Of a stretch of 11,403 bases of DNA, positions 1 to 6,285 are shown piece by piece. The notes under the pieces are model-generated. The model did not search any database. It was not told the DNA's origin and worked only from the letters and a program-made list of their open reading frames with translations. The DNA comes from Trebonia sp036509215 (GTDB taxonomy: Bacteria; Actinomycetota; Actinomycetes; Streptosporangiales; Streptosporangiaceae), in assembly GCA_036509215.1 (NCBI GenBank), contig DATCGA010000689.1, positions 1-11,403 on the forward strand. The letters are read 5' to 3'. Position 1 is the stretch's first letter, and each line of letters begins with the position of its first letter. The translations under genes were made by a program, and so were the position numbers.

Positions 1-387
1 CATCGCGCCGGGCCCGCACCGCAGACCCGCGAGCCGCGCCTGGTCCTCGACGCCTACCTGCTCCGCTCGCTCTCGCTCGAGGGCTACGCCCCCGCGCTCG
101 AGCAGTGCGCGCGCTGCGGGGTGACCGCCGCCTCCGGCACCCGCCCGCTGGTCGCGTTCACGGTCGCGTCCGGCGGGATGGTGTGCGCGAACTGCCGCCA
201 GCCCGGCTCGGCCTCGCCCGCGCCGCAGACGGTGACGCTGATGGGCGCGCTGCTGCGCGGGGACTGGGACGCTGCGATGCGGAGCGAGCGCAGGCACCGG
301 GTAGAGTGCAGTGGCCTGGTGGCCGCCTATCTGCAGTGGCACCTGGAGCATTCGATCCGGTCGTTGCGTCACGTGGAGCGTGCTTGA
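1..387 (+). CDS. recO: DNA repair protein RecO, C-terminal part (5' end outside the window)
   Basis: RecO loads RecA on SSB-coated single-stranded DNA together with RecR in recombinational repair. The reading frame is open from base 1 and ends in TGA at 385-387, giving 128 visible residues; the N-terminal OB-fold is missing because the window starts inside the gene. The visible part has the RecO C-terminal layout: a helical stretch (LVLDAYLLRSLSLEGYAP), then a four-cysteine pattern, CARC at visible residues 36-39 and CANC at 62-65, as in zinc-binding RecO proteins, then a helical tail ending LQWHLEHSIRSLRHVERA. The stop overlaps the start of uppS, so the two genes are probably cotranscribed and translationally coupled. 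From memory, recO-uppS adjacency is common in actinomycetes. The family call rests on the cysteine pattern, the tail and the neighbour; it is strong but made from a partial protein. Confidence 0.9.
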   Translation, partial: HRAGPAPQTREPRLVLDAYLLRSLSLEGYAPALEQCARCGVTAASGTRPLVAFTVASGGMVCANCRQPGSASPAPQTVTLMGALLRGDWDAAMRSERRHRVECSGLVAAYLQWHLEHSIRSLRHVERA

Positions 388-1211
388 GCAAGGTTCCCGG
401 GGAACCCAAAGAGCCCCGTCTGATTAAGCCGCCTTACCCCCACCCGGGCGGGGTCCGCCCGCCGGCCATCCCGGCCGAGTTCGTCCCCAAGCACGTCGCG
501 ATCGTCATGGACGGCGACGGGCGCTGGGCCAAGGAGCGCGGCCTGCCCAGAACCGAGGGGCACAAGGTGGGCGAGGCCGCGCTCATGGACGTGCTCATGG
601 GCGCGATCGAGCTGGGCGTGAAGTACATCTCGAGCTACGCGTTCTCGACCGAGAACTGGCGGCGTCACCCGGACGAGGTCGCGTTCCTGATGAGCTTCAA
701 CCGGGACGTGATCCACCGCCGCCGGGAGGAGCTGGCCGAGCGCGGCGTCCGCATCCGCTGGGCGGGCCGCAGGCCGCGGCTGTGGCGCAGCGTGATCAGG
801 GAGCTCGAGGACGCCGAGCAGCTGAGCGAGGAGAACACCGTCCTCACCCTGCAGTTCTGCTGCAACTACGGCGGCCGGGCGGAAATCGCCGACGCCGCCG
901 CCGCGATCGCGCGCGAGGTGGCGGCCGGGAAAATTCGCCCCGATAAGATCGATGAGCGCCTTTTCGCCCGCTATCTCGACGAGCCGGATATTCCGGAAGT
1001 GGACCTGTGGGTGCGCTCGTCGGGCGAGCAGCGCCTTTCCAACTTCCTGCTCTGGCAGTCGGCCTATGCCGAGCTTGTCTTTCTCGACACGCTCTGGCCC
1101 GATTTCGACCGCAGACATCTCTGGCATGCCTGCGAAATCTACGCATCGCGGGACCGGCGATACGGCGGCGCGGTGCCCAACGCGGCGCCCAGCATCAGTC
1201 CCGCTCCGTAA
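384..1211 (+). CDS. uppS: Polyprenyl (decaprenyl/undecaprenyl) diphosphate synthase, cis-type
   Basis: This is a cis-prenyltransferase that condenses isopentenyl diphosphate onto an allylic diphosphate to build the C50/C55 lipid carrier for peptidoglycan and other wall polymers, at the inner face of the membrane. It has 275 residues, within the actinobacterial long form. Family motifs: HVAIVMDGDGRWA at residues 37-49 with catalytic D43, YAFSTENW at 85-92, NYGGRAEI at 161-168, RSSGEQRLSNFLLWQSAYAEL at 211-231, WPDF at 238-241 and a closing RDRRYGG. The TTG at 384 was chosen because it overlaps the recO stop (TTGA) and has GGAG at 375-378 five bases upstream; the frame stays open upstream to about 105, but that part is recO coding sequence in another frame. 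Oddity: the normally invariant Asn of the D-G-N-G motif is Asp here (D45, codon 516-518). The GRAEIADA and WPDFDRR stretches are close to Streptomyces UppS as I remember it. Confidence 0.95.
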   Translation: MSKVPGEPKEPRLIKPPYPHPGGVRPPAIPAEFVPKHVAIVMDGDGRWAKERGLPRTEGHKVGEAALMDVLMGAIELGVKYISSYAFSTENWRRHPDEVAFLMSFNRDVIHRRREELAERGVRIRWAGRRPRLWRSVIRELEDAEQLSEENTVLTLQFCCNYGGRAEIADAAAAIAREVAAGKIRPDKIDERLFARYLDEPDIPEVDLWVRSSGEQRLSNFLLWQSAYAELVFLDTLWPDFDRRHLWHACEIYASRDRRYGGAVPNAAPSISPAP

Positions 1212-1238
1212 CCAAAGAGTAGCGTTCGGTATTCCTGG

Positions 1239-1261
1239 GCACATCTCATTCCGGGATGTGC
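1239..1261. other. Small inverted repeat downstream of uppS
   Basis: GCACATC (1239-1245) and GATGTGC (1255-1261) form a 7-bp perfect stem with a 9-base loop, 28 bases after the uppS stop. There is no T-tract, so it is at best a U-less terminator of the recO-uppS transcript, or an operator for the following gene. A 10-bp perfect palindrome GCAGCGCTGC also lies at 1312-1321 in the same 153-base gap. No convincing -35/-10 pair was found here. Confidence 0.3.
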
Positions 1262-1364
1262 TGGGAAAGCCGGCTAATCCAAGCTGTTCCGGACCCAGTA
1301 CCCCTAAGTACGCAGCGCTGCAGAAACTGAATCAACGAAGACGCACGCAATACCGGGGGGTTAG

Positions 1365-2888
1365 ATGCGTCGCGCGATCGCAGCTGCTGTCGTGGGCGGG
1401 CTGGTACTCGGGGGAGTAACGGCCATACCGGCCTTCGCCGCCACGGCCGCAAAGACGACCGGCAAGACATCCATCAAAACGACCGGCAAGAAGACCGCCG
1501 TGAAGACGGTGGTCTACCACGGCTACGAATTCCAGGTCCCGGCCAGCTGGCCGGTGTACCGGCTTGACCAGCGCCCGACGACCTGCGTCCGCTATGACGT
1601 GCACGCGGTCTACCTCGGCACGCCGGGCGCGAACATGCAGTGCCCGGCCGGCCTGGTCGGCCGCACTCAGACGGTGAGCGTCATTCCGAGCATCACCGTC
1701 GCGTCCGGATCCGGATCCACCACCGTCTACCAGCGCCAGCAGCCCGACGCGGTCGGGAACGCCGAGGTGGGCACCGTGCCCGCGGTCCGCGGCTCGATCA
1801 CAGAGAACTCGGCCGACCACGAGCTCCGGGTCGCGCTCGGCGCGGCGTCGCTCGGCGCCACCGTCGTCGCGACCTACGGCGCCGATCCCGCGCTCGTGCA
1901 GCAGGTGCTCGGCACCCTGCGCACCGCTCCGGCCAAGGCGGCCCAGACCAGGCAGTCGGCGTCATCGCAGCCGCCGGGCGAGCGCGCGGCCGCCCTCGAG
2001 CGCGGGGCGGCGGACAGCCGGGCAGCGTCGCCCGCGCAGCCGGCCGGCGCCGGGAAGGCGCGGCAGAAGAGCTCGGCCGCCAAGAGCCCGAAGAAGCCAA
2101 AGCGCCCCAAGAAGGCGAAGACGACCGTCTACAAGAGCTGGAAGGGCGTCCCGCCCAACTGGCCGACCCAGATCGTGGTGCCGCAGCCGCCGCCGGTGGT
2201 GGTGATTCACCCGGTGAGCGGGTTCGACTCCTGCACCACGCCGACGCTCGCGACCATGAAGGTCTGGCGGCGGCACTACGCTGCGGTCGGCGTCTACATC
2301 GGCGGTGTCAACTCGGCCTGCGCCTACGGCAACCTGTCGAAGACCTGGTTCAAGTCCGCCGCCGCGATGGGCTGGGGCATGCTGCCGGCCTACGTCGGGC
2401 CGCAGGCGCCGTGCTGGGGTAACAGCGGCACGCTGATCAACCCGGGCAAGGCGGCGGCCGAGGGCACGGCGGCCGGCGCCGACGCGGTCAAGGACGCCCG
2501 GTACTTCGGCCTCCCGGCCGGCTCGCCGATCTACGACGACATGGAGGCGTACAACGGCGATCAGGCCTGCACCAACGCGGTGCTCACGTTCCTCGGGGCG
2601 TGGGACCGGGCGGTGGTGGCCAGGGGCTACCTGAGCGGCGTGTACTCGAGCCAGGACTCGGGCATCGACGACATGCAGGCGGCCGCCGTGGCCCGCAAGG
2701 CGGGGTTCACCAAGCCGGACGCGATCTGGATCGCGCTCTGGGACGGGCGGGCCACACTCAACGACGGCACCCTGGACTGGCCGATCGGCGACCGGGCCAA
2801 GCAGTACGAGGGCAACCTCTACGGGACCGTCGGCGGCATCACCCTCAGCATCGACAAGGACGTGGTCGCAGGGCCGCTGGCCCGCTGA
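1365..2888 (+). CDS. Secreted protein with C-terminal Rv2525c-like (DUF1906) glycoside-hydrolase-like domain
   Basis: This is an exported protein of 507 residues. Residues 1-25 are a Sec-type signal peptide: MRR, a hydrophobic A/V/G/L core, then P-A-F-A with likely cleavage after A25. A short Lys/Thr-rich stretch follows (26-48, with KTTGK repeated), then a region of unknown function at about 50-190 with only two cysteines (C74, C93). Next is a low-complexity Ala/Pro/Lys linker at about 190-255, strongly basic at 239-252, and a C-terminal domain at about 285-505. That domain looks like DUF1906: it opens with GFDSC (D288), continues VGVYIGG (308-314) and carries an acidic YDDMEAY cluster (390-396) where the TIM-barrel active site of this family lies. 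Substrate is unknown; Rv2525c-type proteins are linked to the cell envelope. The ATG at 1365 has a G-run at 1355-1360 as ribosome binding site. It sits between uppS and glyS but looks like its own unit. The N-terminal 250 residues are not recognised. Confidence 0.85.
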   Translation: MRRAIAAAVVGGLVLGGVTAIPAFAATAAKTTGKTSIKTTGKKTAVKTVVYHGYEFQVPASWPVYRLDQRPTTCVRYDVHAVYLGTPGANMQCPAGLVGRTQTVSVIPSITVASGSGSTTVYQRQQPDAVGNAEVGTVPAVRGSITENSADHELRVALGAASLGATVVATYGADPALVQQVLGTLRTAPAKAAQTRQSASSQPPGERAAALERGAADSRAASPAQPAGAGKARQKSSAAKSPKKPKRPKKAKTTVYKSWKGVPPNWPTQIVVPQPPPVVVIHPVSGFDSCTTPTLATMKVWRRHYAAVGVYIGGVNSACAYGNLSKTWFKSAAAMGWGMLPAYVGPQAPCWGNSGTLINPGKAAAEGTAAGADAVKDARYFGLPAGSPIYDDMEAYNGDQACTNAVLTFLGAWDRAVVARGYLSGVYSSQDSGIDDMQAAAVARKAGFTKPDAIWIALWDGRATLNDGTLDWPIGDRAKQYEGNLYGTVGGITLSIDKDVVAGPLAR

Positions 2889-2914
2889 TCGAGCCGCGGC
2901 GCAGCCGCAACGGA

Positions 2915-2951
2915 ACTTCGCGCGGACCGGGTAAACCGGTTCGCGCGAAGT
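2915..2951 (+). terminator. Strong 16-bp hairpin after the DUF1906 gene
   Basis: ACTTCGCGCG (2915-2924) pairs with CGCGCGAAGT (2942-2951). The stem continues through one G-T wobble (2925/2941) and ACCGG/CCGGT (2926-2930 with 2936-2940), leaving a 5-base loop GTAAA. It starts 26 bases after the stop of the upstream gene and ends 24 bases before glyS. No T-run follows, which is usual for actinobacterial terminators. It lies upstream of the proposed glyS -10 element, so it probably ends the previous transcript rather than forming a glyS leader. The symmetric stem could act on either strand. Confidence 0.6.
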
Positions 2952-2963
2952 GCCGTCGGCTCA

Positions 2964-2969
2964 TAAGCT
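2964..2969 (+). promoter_or_regulatory. Candidate -10 element for a leaderless glyS transcript
   Basis: TAAGCT (2964-2969) fits the actinobacterial TANNNT -10 pattern and ends 6 bases before the ATG at 2976. That spacing would place the transcription start on or next to the A of the start codon. The bases before glyS contain no purine-rich Shine-Dalgarno sequence, which agrees with a leaderless mRNA. No good -35 is visible, because the upstream hairpin occupies that position. Confidence 0.45.
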
Positions 2970-2975
2970 CACGAC

Positions 2976-4361
2976 ATGGCCCTACGCAGTGACCGCCTCG
3001 ATGCCGTTGTCAACCTGAGCAAGCGACGTGGATTCGTCTACCCGTCGAGCGACATCTACGGCGGTCTGCGTGCCGCGTGGGACTACGGGCCGCTCGGCGT
3101 GGAGCTCAAGAACAACGTCAAGCGCCAGTGGTGGCGGTACATGGTGCAGGAGCGCGACGACATCGTCGGCCTCGACTCCTCGGTGATCCTGGCCCGCGAG
3201 GTCTGGGAGGCCAGCGGCCACGTCGCCACCTTCACCGACCCGCTGACCGAGTGCCAGTCCTGCCACAAGCGCTTCCGGGCCGATCACCTGATCGAGGCGT
3301 TCGAGGTCAAGCACGGCCACGTGCCGCCGGGCGGCCTGGACGACATCGCGTGCCCGAACTGCGGCAACCGGGGCACGTTCACCGAGCCCAAGAACTTCAA
3401 CGGGATGCTCCGCACCCACCTCGGCCCGGTCGAGGACGAGTCCGGCCTGGCCTACCTGCGGCCGGAGACCGCGCAGGGCATCTTCGTCAACTACAAGAAC
3501 GTGCTCACGACCTCGCGGCGGAAGGTGCCGTTCGGCATCGGCCAGATCGGGAAGTCGTTCAGGAACGAGATCACGCCGGGGAACTTCATCTTCCGCACCC
3601 GCGAGTTCGAGCAGATGGAGATGGAGTTCTTCGTCAAGCCCGGCACCGACGAGGAATGGCATCAGCGCTGGATCGACGAGCGCCTGGCCTGGTGGACCGA
3701 CCTCGGCGTCAACCGCGACAACCTCCGGCTCTACGAGCACGCCAAGGAGAAGCTGAGCCACTACGCCAAGCGGACGGTCGACATCGAGTACCGATTTGAC
3801 TTCGTCGGCTCGGAGTGGGGCGAGCTCGAGGGCATCGCCAACCGGACCGACTTCGACCTCACCACCCACCAGGAGCACTCCGGCCAGGACCTGACCTACC
3901 TGGATCAGGACGGCGAGCGGTACATCCCCTACGTCATCGAGCCCGCGGCGGGCGCCGACCGCGGCGCGCTGGTGTTCCTGCTCGACGCGTACACCGAGGA
4001 CGAGGCCCCCAACGCCAAGGGCGTCATGGAGAAGCGCACCGTGCTCCGCCTCGACCCCCGCCTCGCCCCGGTGAAGGTGGCGGTCCTCCCGCTGTCCCGC
4101 AACGCCGACCTGTCGCCCAAGGCCCGCGACCTCGCCGCCATGCTCCGCAAGCGCTGGACGACCGAGTTCGACGACGCCCAGGCGATCGGCCGCCGCTACC
4201 GCCGCCAGGACGAGATCGGCACCCCGTTCTGCGTCACGGTCGACTTCGACACCCTCGAAGACCAGGCCGTCACCGTCCGCGAGCGCGACACCATGACCCA
4301 GCAGCGAATCGGCATCGACGCCCTCCCGGCCTACCTCTCCGACCGCCTCCCCCTCTACTAA
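2976..4361 (+). CDS. glyS: Glycyl-tRNA synthetase (class II, alpha2 type)
   Basis: This enzyme charges tRNA-Gly with glycine using ATP in the cytosol and is essential for translation. At 461 residues it has the usual actinobacterial length. Features in order: motif 1 region RGFVYPSSDIYGG to DYGPLG (19-41); an insertion with four cysteines, CQSC (93-96) and CPNC (126-129), likely a structural zinc site; glycine-site sequence RPETAQGIF (162-170); motif 2 FRNEITPGNFIFRTREFEQMEMEFF (195-219); motif 3 IEPAAGADRG (321-330); and the anticodon-binding domain from about 365 to the end (VKVAVLPLSRNADLSPKA, RRYRRQDEIGTPFCVTVDF). The ATG at 2976 is the natural start for the conserved N-terminus although it has no ribosome binding site. 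It stands alone, with a hairpin before and a terminator well after it. Oddity: the last codons and the stop lie inside the first unit of a 26-bp tandem repeat, so the C-terminal LY may be set by the repeat. Confidence 0.97.
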   Translation: MALRSDRLDAVVNLSKRRGFVYPSSDIYGGLRAAWDYGPLGVELKNNVKRQWWRYMVQERDDIVGLDSSVILAREVWEASGHVATFTDPLTECQSCHKRFRADHLIEAFEVKHGHVPPGGLDDIACPNCGNRGTFTEPKNFNGMLRTHLGPVEDESGLAYLRPETAQGIFVNYKNVLTTSRRKVPFGIGQIGKSFRNEITPGNFIFRTREFEQMEMEFFVKPGTDEEWHQRWIDERLAWWTDLGVNRDNLRLYEHAKEKLSHYAKRTVDIEYRFDFVGSEWGELEGIANRTDFDLTTHQEHSGQDLTYLDQDGERYIPYVIEPAAGADRGALVFLLDAYTEDEAPNAKGVMEKRTVLRLDPRLAPVKVAVLPLSRNADLSPKARDLAAMLRKRWTTEFDDAQAIGRRYRRQDEIGTPFCVTVDFDTLEDQAVTVRERDTMTQQRIGIDALPAYLSDRLPLY

Positions 4362-4430
4362 CCCCACCAACGCCCCCCTTCTACCAGCCCCACCCAGACG
4401 CCCCCTCTACCAGCCCCACCAAGCCCCCTA
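4355..4430. repeat. 26-bp C-rich tandem repeat, about three copies, overlapping the glyS stop
   Basis: Units begin at 4355, 4381 and 4407. Each starts CTACYARCCCCACC and ends in a C-run; the first two are 26 bases and the third about 23-24. The first unit contains the final Tyr codon and TAA stop of glyS. The + strand is almost free of G (one each at 4370s, 4386, 4397-4400 and similar isolated positions). The complementary strand therefore carries G-runs of 3 to 6 at short intervals and could form a G-quadruplex or resist replication. The copies differ by substitutions, so this is a degenerate minisatellite rather than a CRISPR: there are no unique spacers. Confidence 0.8.
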
Positions 4431-4441
4431 ACCTCACCCAA

Positions 4442-4558
4442 CCTCACGAGGCAATCTCACCACCTGAGATCCACCAACACCTCACCTCACCTCACGAGGC
4501 AACCCCACCACCTGAGACCCACCGACACCTCACCTCACCTCGCGATCCCTACCACCTG
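4442..4558. repeat. 48-bp tandem repeat, about 2.4 copies
   Basis: Unit 1 is 4442-4489 and unit 2 is 4490-4537, differing at only a few positions. A partial third unit runs from 4538 to about 4558 with a 4-base deletion. Each unit starts CCTCACGAGGC and ends CACCTCACCTCA. Unit 1 can form a small ATCTC/GAGAT stem; unit 2 has lost that pairing, which argues against selection on the hairpin. It follows directly on the 26-bp repeat. The frame reading through it gives a Pro/Thr/His-rich peptide, but that frame is a continuation of a shadow of glyS and I do not treat it as coding. Confidence 0.75.
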
Positions 4559-4591
4559 CACGAGCCCGACTGAGCTCGCGAACCCCACCTC

Positions 4592-4618
4592 CACGGCCAG
4601 GCCCCCGGCCGGGTTTTT
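4592..4618 (+). terminator. Likely intrinsic terminator for glyS
   Basis: CGGCC (4594-4598) pairs with GGCCG (4607-4611) around an 8-base loop, and an alternative palindrome CCCGGCCGGG covers 4604-4613. A run of five T (4614-4618) follows. The T-run is on the + strand only, so it would stop glyS transcription after the repeat tract, about 230 bases past the stop codon. The stem is short, hence the moderate confidence. Confidence 0.55.
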
Positions 4619-4764
4619 CGAGCCCAACACCGCCGGCGGCAACCGGTGGCAAGGGCACGTGGTGGCGGGGTGGACGCTCAGATCGGCAACACGCGTCCCT
4701 CTGGCACCTCCGGTTGAGGCTGGCCGGGCTTTTGGCGTCAGTGTGTGCGGTTCGGGTCGCGGGC

Positions 4765-4830
4765 TGCCCCCTTCGGCACACGATGACGCCCAAATGGCCG
4801 GACGGGTGCCCCCAACGGCACACGATGATG
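4765..4830. repeat. Pair of near-identical 22-bp direct repeats with internal hairpin
   Basis: Copy 1 starts at 4765 and copy 2 at 4807, 42 bases apart. Both read TGCCCCC, two variable bases (TT or AA), then CGGCACACGATGA. Copy 2 is preceded by GG, so GTGCC and GGCAC can pair across a 6-base loop; copy 1 forms only the TGCC/GGCA core. The structure (short conserved unit, small dyad, intergenic, downstream of a convergent gene) resembles a REP-like dispersed element, but only these two copies are visible in the window. Confidence 0.55.
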
Positions 4831-4833
4831 ACG

Positions 4834-4868
4834 GGGCCACGGGCGTGGCCCTCCCCGGAGCACGCCCG
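4834..4868. other. Two mutually exclusive hairpins
   Basis: GGGCCAC (4834-4840) and GTGGCCC (4845-4851) form a 7-bp stem with loop GGGC. Alternatively CGGGCGTG (4840-4847) pairs with CACGCCCG (4861-4868). The two structures share bases and cannot form together. They lie about 120-150 bases past the end of the minus-strand dehydrogenase gene and could be its terminator, although no T-run follows on either strand. Confidence 0.35.
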
Positions 4869-4984
4869 ACCGGGTAAGCCAGCCGAACGCGCTTTTGGGC
4901 TGGAGAGAGTGGGCCTAAATGCGCACTCGGGCTCATCGGGAGTTGGGGGCCGTGCCCATTGGGCGGGTTGGTGGGGCCGTTGGT

Positions 4985-5839
4985 CTACATCAGGGCGGAG
5001 ATGACCGAGTCGAGGGTGGAGAGGGGTGGTTCCGGCGCCGGGCGCCGGGTGGCCGGGGTGCCGGAGGCCTGGGACGCGCGGTCGTAGATCTCGGCCGCCG
5101 CCTCGTGGAAGCCGGCCGGCAGTCCGGCCGCGCTCATCGACGCGGCGATCTCCTCCATCTCCGCGACCCAGCGCCAGCCCTTGGCGGCCGCCGCCGAGGC
5201 GGCGCCCTCGGACCGCTCCGCCAGGACGGGCTGAGACAGCGCCCACTCGGCCAGCAGCGTGCGCTCGACGCCGCCGGCCCGGGCGAGGGTCCGGGCGGCC
5301 AGCAGCAGCGCCGAGCTGCCCTTGGTCCAGGCCGCGTAGGCCATCTTCACCGCCGACGCCGCGTAGAGCGGGCCGTCGGCGATCCGCGCGTCGAGCGCCG
5401 ACCGGCCGAACAGGACCCGGACCTCGTTGGCGCGCGGGCCGGACAGGTAGAGCCGGGTGTGGCCGGCGATCTCCGGCGGCATGCCGATGACCCCGCCGTC
5501 CACATAGGTCGCGCCCGGCGCGGTGACGATGCCGGCGACCTGCTCGGCGGTGGCGACCGAGATCGCGTTCGCGTCGACGTAGATCCCGGCGTACCCGGTG
5601 GCGGCCACCTGCGCGGCGACGTCGAGGGCGGCGTGCGGCGGGCAGATCGACAAGATCACCGAGCACCGCTCGATCAGCCGGTCGAACGTCACCCCGGTCA
5701 GCCCGCCCGCCAGCGCCCGCCCGGTCGACGCCCGCGACCGGCCGGCCGGGTCCCAGAGCACCTCATGCCCGACCGAGACCAGGCAGCCGCCGACGGCGGC
5801 CCCCATCTCCCCGGGGTGCAGCAGCCCTACGGTCGCCAT
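4985..5839 (-). CDS. NAD(P)-dependent beta-hydroxyacid / 6-phosphogluconate dehydrogenase-like oxidoreductase
   Basis: This is a 284-residue soluble enzyme expected to oxidise a hydroxyacid, or reduce the matching substrate, with NAD(P). Residues 1-160 form the Rossmann domain: it opens TVGLLHPGEMGAAVG (3-17), a glycine-rich dinucleotide loop of the GLLxPGxMGxAV type, and contains VDANAIS (88-94) and YVDGGVIG (112-119), the substrate-side motifs of the beta-hydroxyacid dehydrogenase family. ASAVKMAYAAWTKG (161-174) supplies the likely catalytic lysine, K165, and starts the helical C-terminal domain, most like DUF1932. The start is the ATG at 5839 because GGAGG lies five bases upstream on the minus strand and the glycine-rich motif follows at once; the frame is open to 5905 but those codons are poor protein. 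It converges on glyS and diverges from the next islet. The true substrate is unknown. Imine reductases share this fold, but the glycine loop and the DUF1932-type tail point to the 6PGDH-like subgroup. Confidence 0.85.
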   Translation of the reverse strand: MATVGLLHPGEMGAAVGGCLVSVGHEVLWDPAGRSRASTGRALAGGLTGVTFDRLIERCSVILSICPPHAALDVAAQVAATGYAGIYVDANAISVATAEQVAGIVTAPGATYVDGGVIGMPPEIAGHTRLYLSGPRANEVRVLFGRSALDARIADGPLYAASAVKMAYAAWTKGSSALLLAARTLARAGGVERTLLAEWALSQPVLAERSEGAASAAAAKGWRWVAEMEEIAASMSAAGLPAGFHEAAAEIYDRASQASGTPATRRPAPEPPLSTLDSVISALM

Positions 5840-6090
5840 CGGATCCTCCAGCGCGGTAAGCGTCGTTCCGCCCCATTGTGTCGGTTGACCACGCCGGGCA
5901 ACCACCCCGGGTCCGAACCTCCACCCAACCGGAACATGGCGACTCGATCAGGCCATCCGCAGGCAGCTACGAAGGGCTTGGTCGGAACAGTCGGTGCTAG
6001 TTTGTTCGAGCGTGACGGCAGCGAACCGCGCAGTCGCGCAGTCGCGGCAGGCCCCCTATCCGTAGGCCCCGAGCATAAGAGGTCAGCACC

Positions 6091-6285
6091 ATGGCCGGTC
6101 CGGTAACTATTACGTACTCGCCCGATTGGCGAACCACCAGTGCTTCTATTGACTTCCTGTTCCGAGAGCCCGGTCTTCGTGGAAAAGAACGCGAGACGTT
6201 CCTCCGTCACGGTCGCGCAGTCAAGCTAAGGAACAAACTGGCCGTGGAATGGGATGACACTGAGCTCCGGCCGTCTAATTGGTGA
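6091..6285 (+). CDS. Small hypothetical protein, first of a three-gene islet
   Basis: The product has 64 residues, is charged, and has no signal peptide, membrane segment or family I recognise. The ATG at 6091 has AAGAGG (6077-6082) eight bases upstream, which supports real translation. The central part (FREPGLRGKERETFLRHGRAVKLRNKL) is basic and probably helical; the C-terminus is acidic then polar (EWDDTELRPSNW). Its last 32 bases overlap the next gene in another frame. GC is clearly lower than in the flanks: 34 of 60 bases at 6121-6180 against 51 of 60 at 5161-5220, which suggests recent acquisition. It may be an intact small protein or a remnant of a longer gene; a frameshift joining it to the next frame is possible but not needed, since both have plausible starts. 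Confidence 0.5.
   Translation: MAGPVTITYSPDWRTTSASIDFLFREPGLRGKERETFLRHGRAVKLRNKLAVEWDDTELRPSNW

Larger units (their letters stand above)
4362..4984. other. 623-base repeat-rich spacer between convergent glyS and dehydrogenase genes
   Basis: No credible gene was found here on either strand; the open frames lack family resemblance and extend from shadows of flanking genes. It contains, in order, the two tandem repeats, the terminator, a pair of 22-bp direct repeats at 4765 and 4807, and several hairpins at 4834-4868 and 4879-4903. As a gap between two convergent genes it is a natural site for transcription termination on both strands and for repeat accumulation. Confidence 0.7.

Noticed and set aside
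369..1244. 291-residue minus-strand frame
   Set aside because: Antisense shadow of uppS.
2889..2975. T-box or other riboswitch leader for glyS
   Set aside because: The gap is only 87 bases, has no T-box sequence or specifier-loop architecture, and the -10-like element adjoins the ATG.
2982..4370. 462-residue minus-strand frame
   Set aside because: Antisense shadow of glyS, with repetitive Val/Gly/Glu composition and no family motifs.
4355..4560. CRISPR array
   Set aside because: The repeats are directly adjacent without unique spacers and drift in sequence; this is a minisatellite.
4530..5666. 378-residue minus-strand frame running past the dehydrogenase gene into the repeat spacer
   Set aside because: Arg/Gly/Ala-rich out-of-frame reading of the dehydrogenase gene followed by spacer; no ribosome binding site or motif. 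The VCRxG repeats in it simply reflect the 22-bp DNA repeat.
5840..6090. Promoters in the divergent gap between the dehydrogenase and the islet
   Set aside because: Only weak matches were seen (for example TTGCCC and CACAAT on the minus strand, and a GGAAC followed about 15 bases later by GTTC on the plus strand). A short 8-bp tandem repeat CGCGCAGT at 6027-6050 is noted but has no assigned role.
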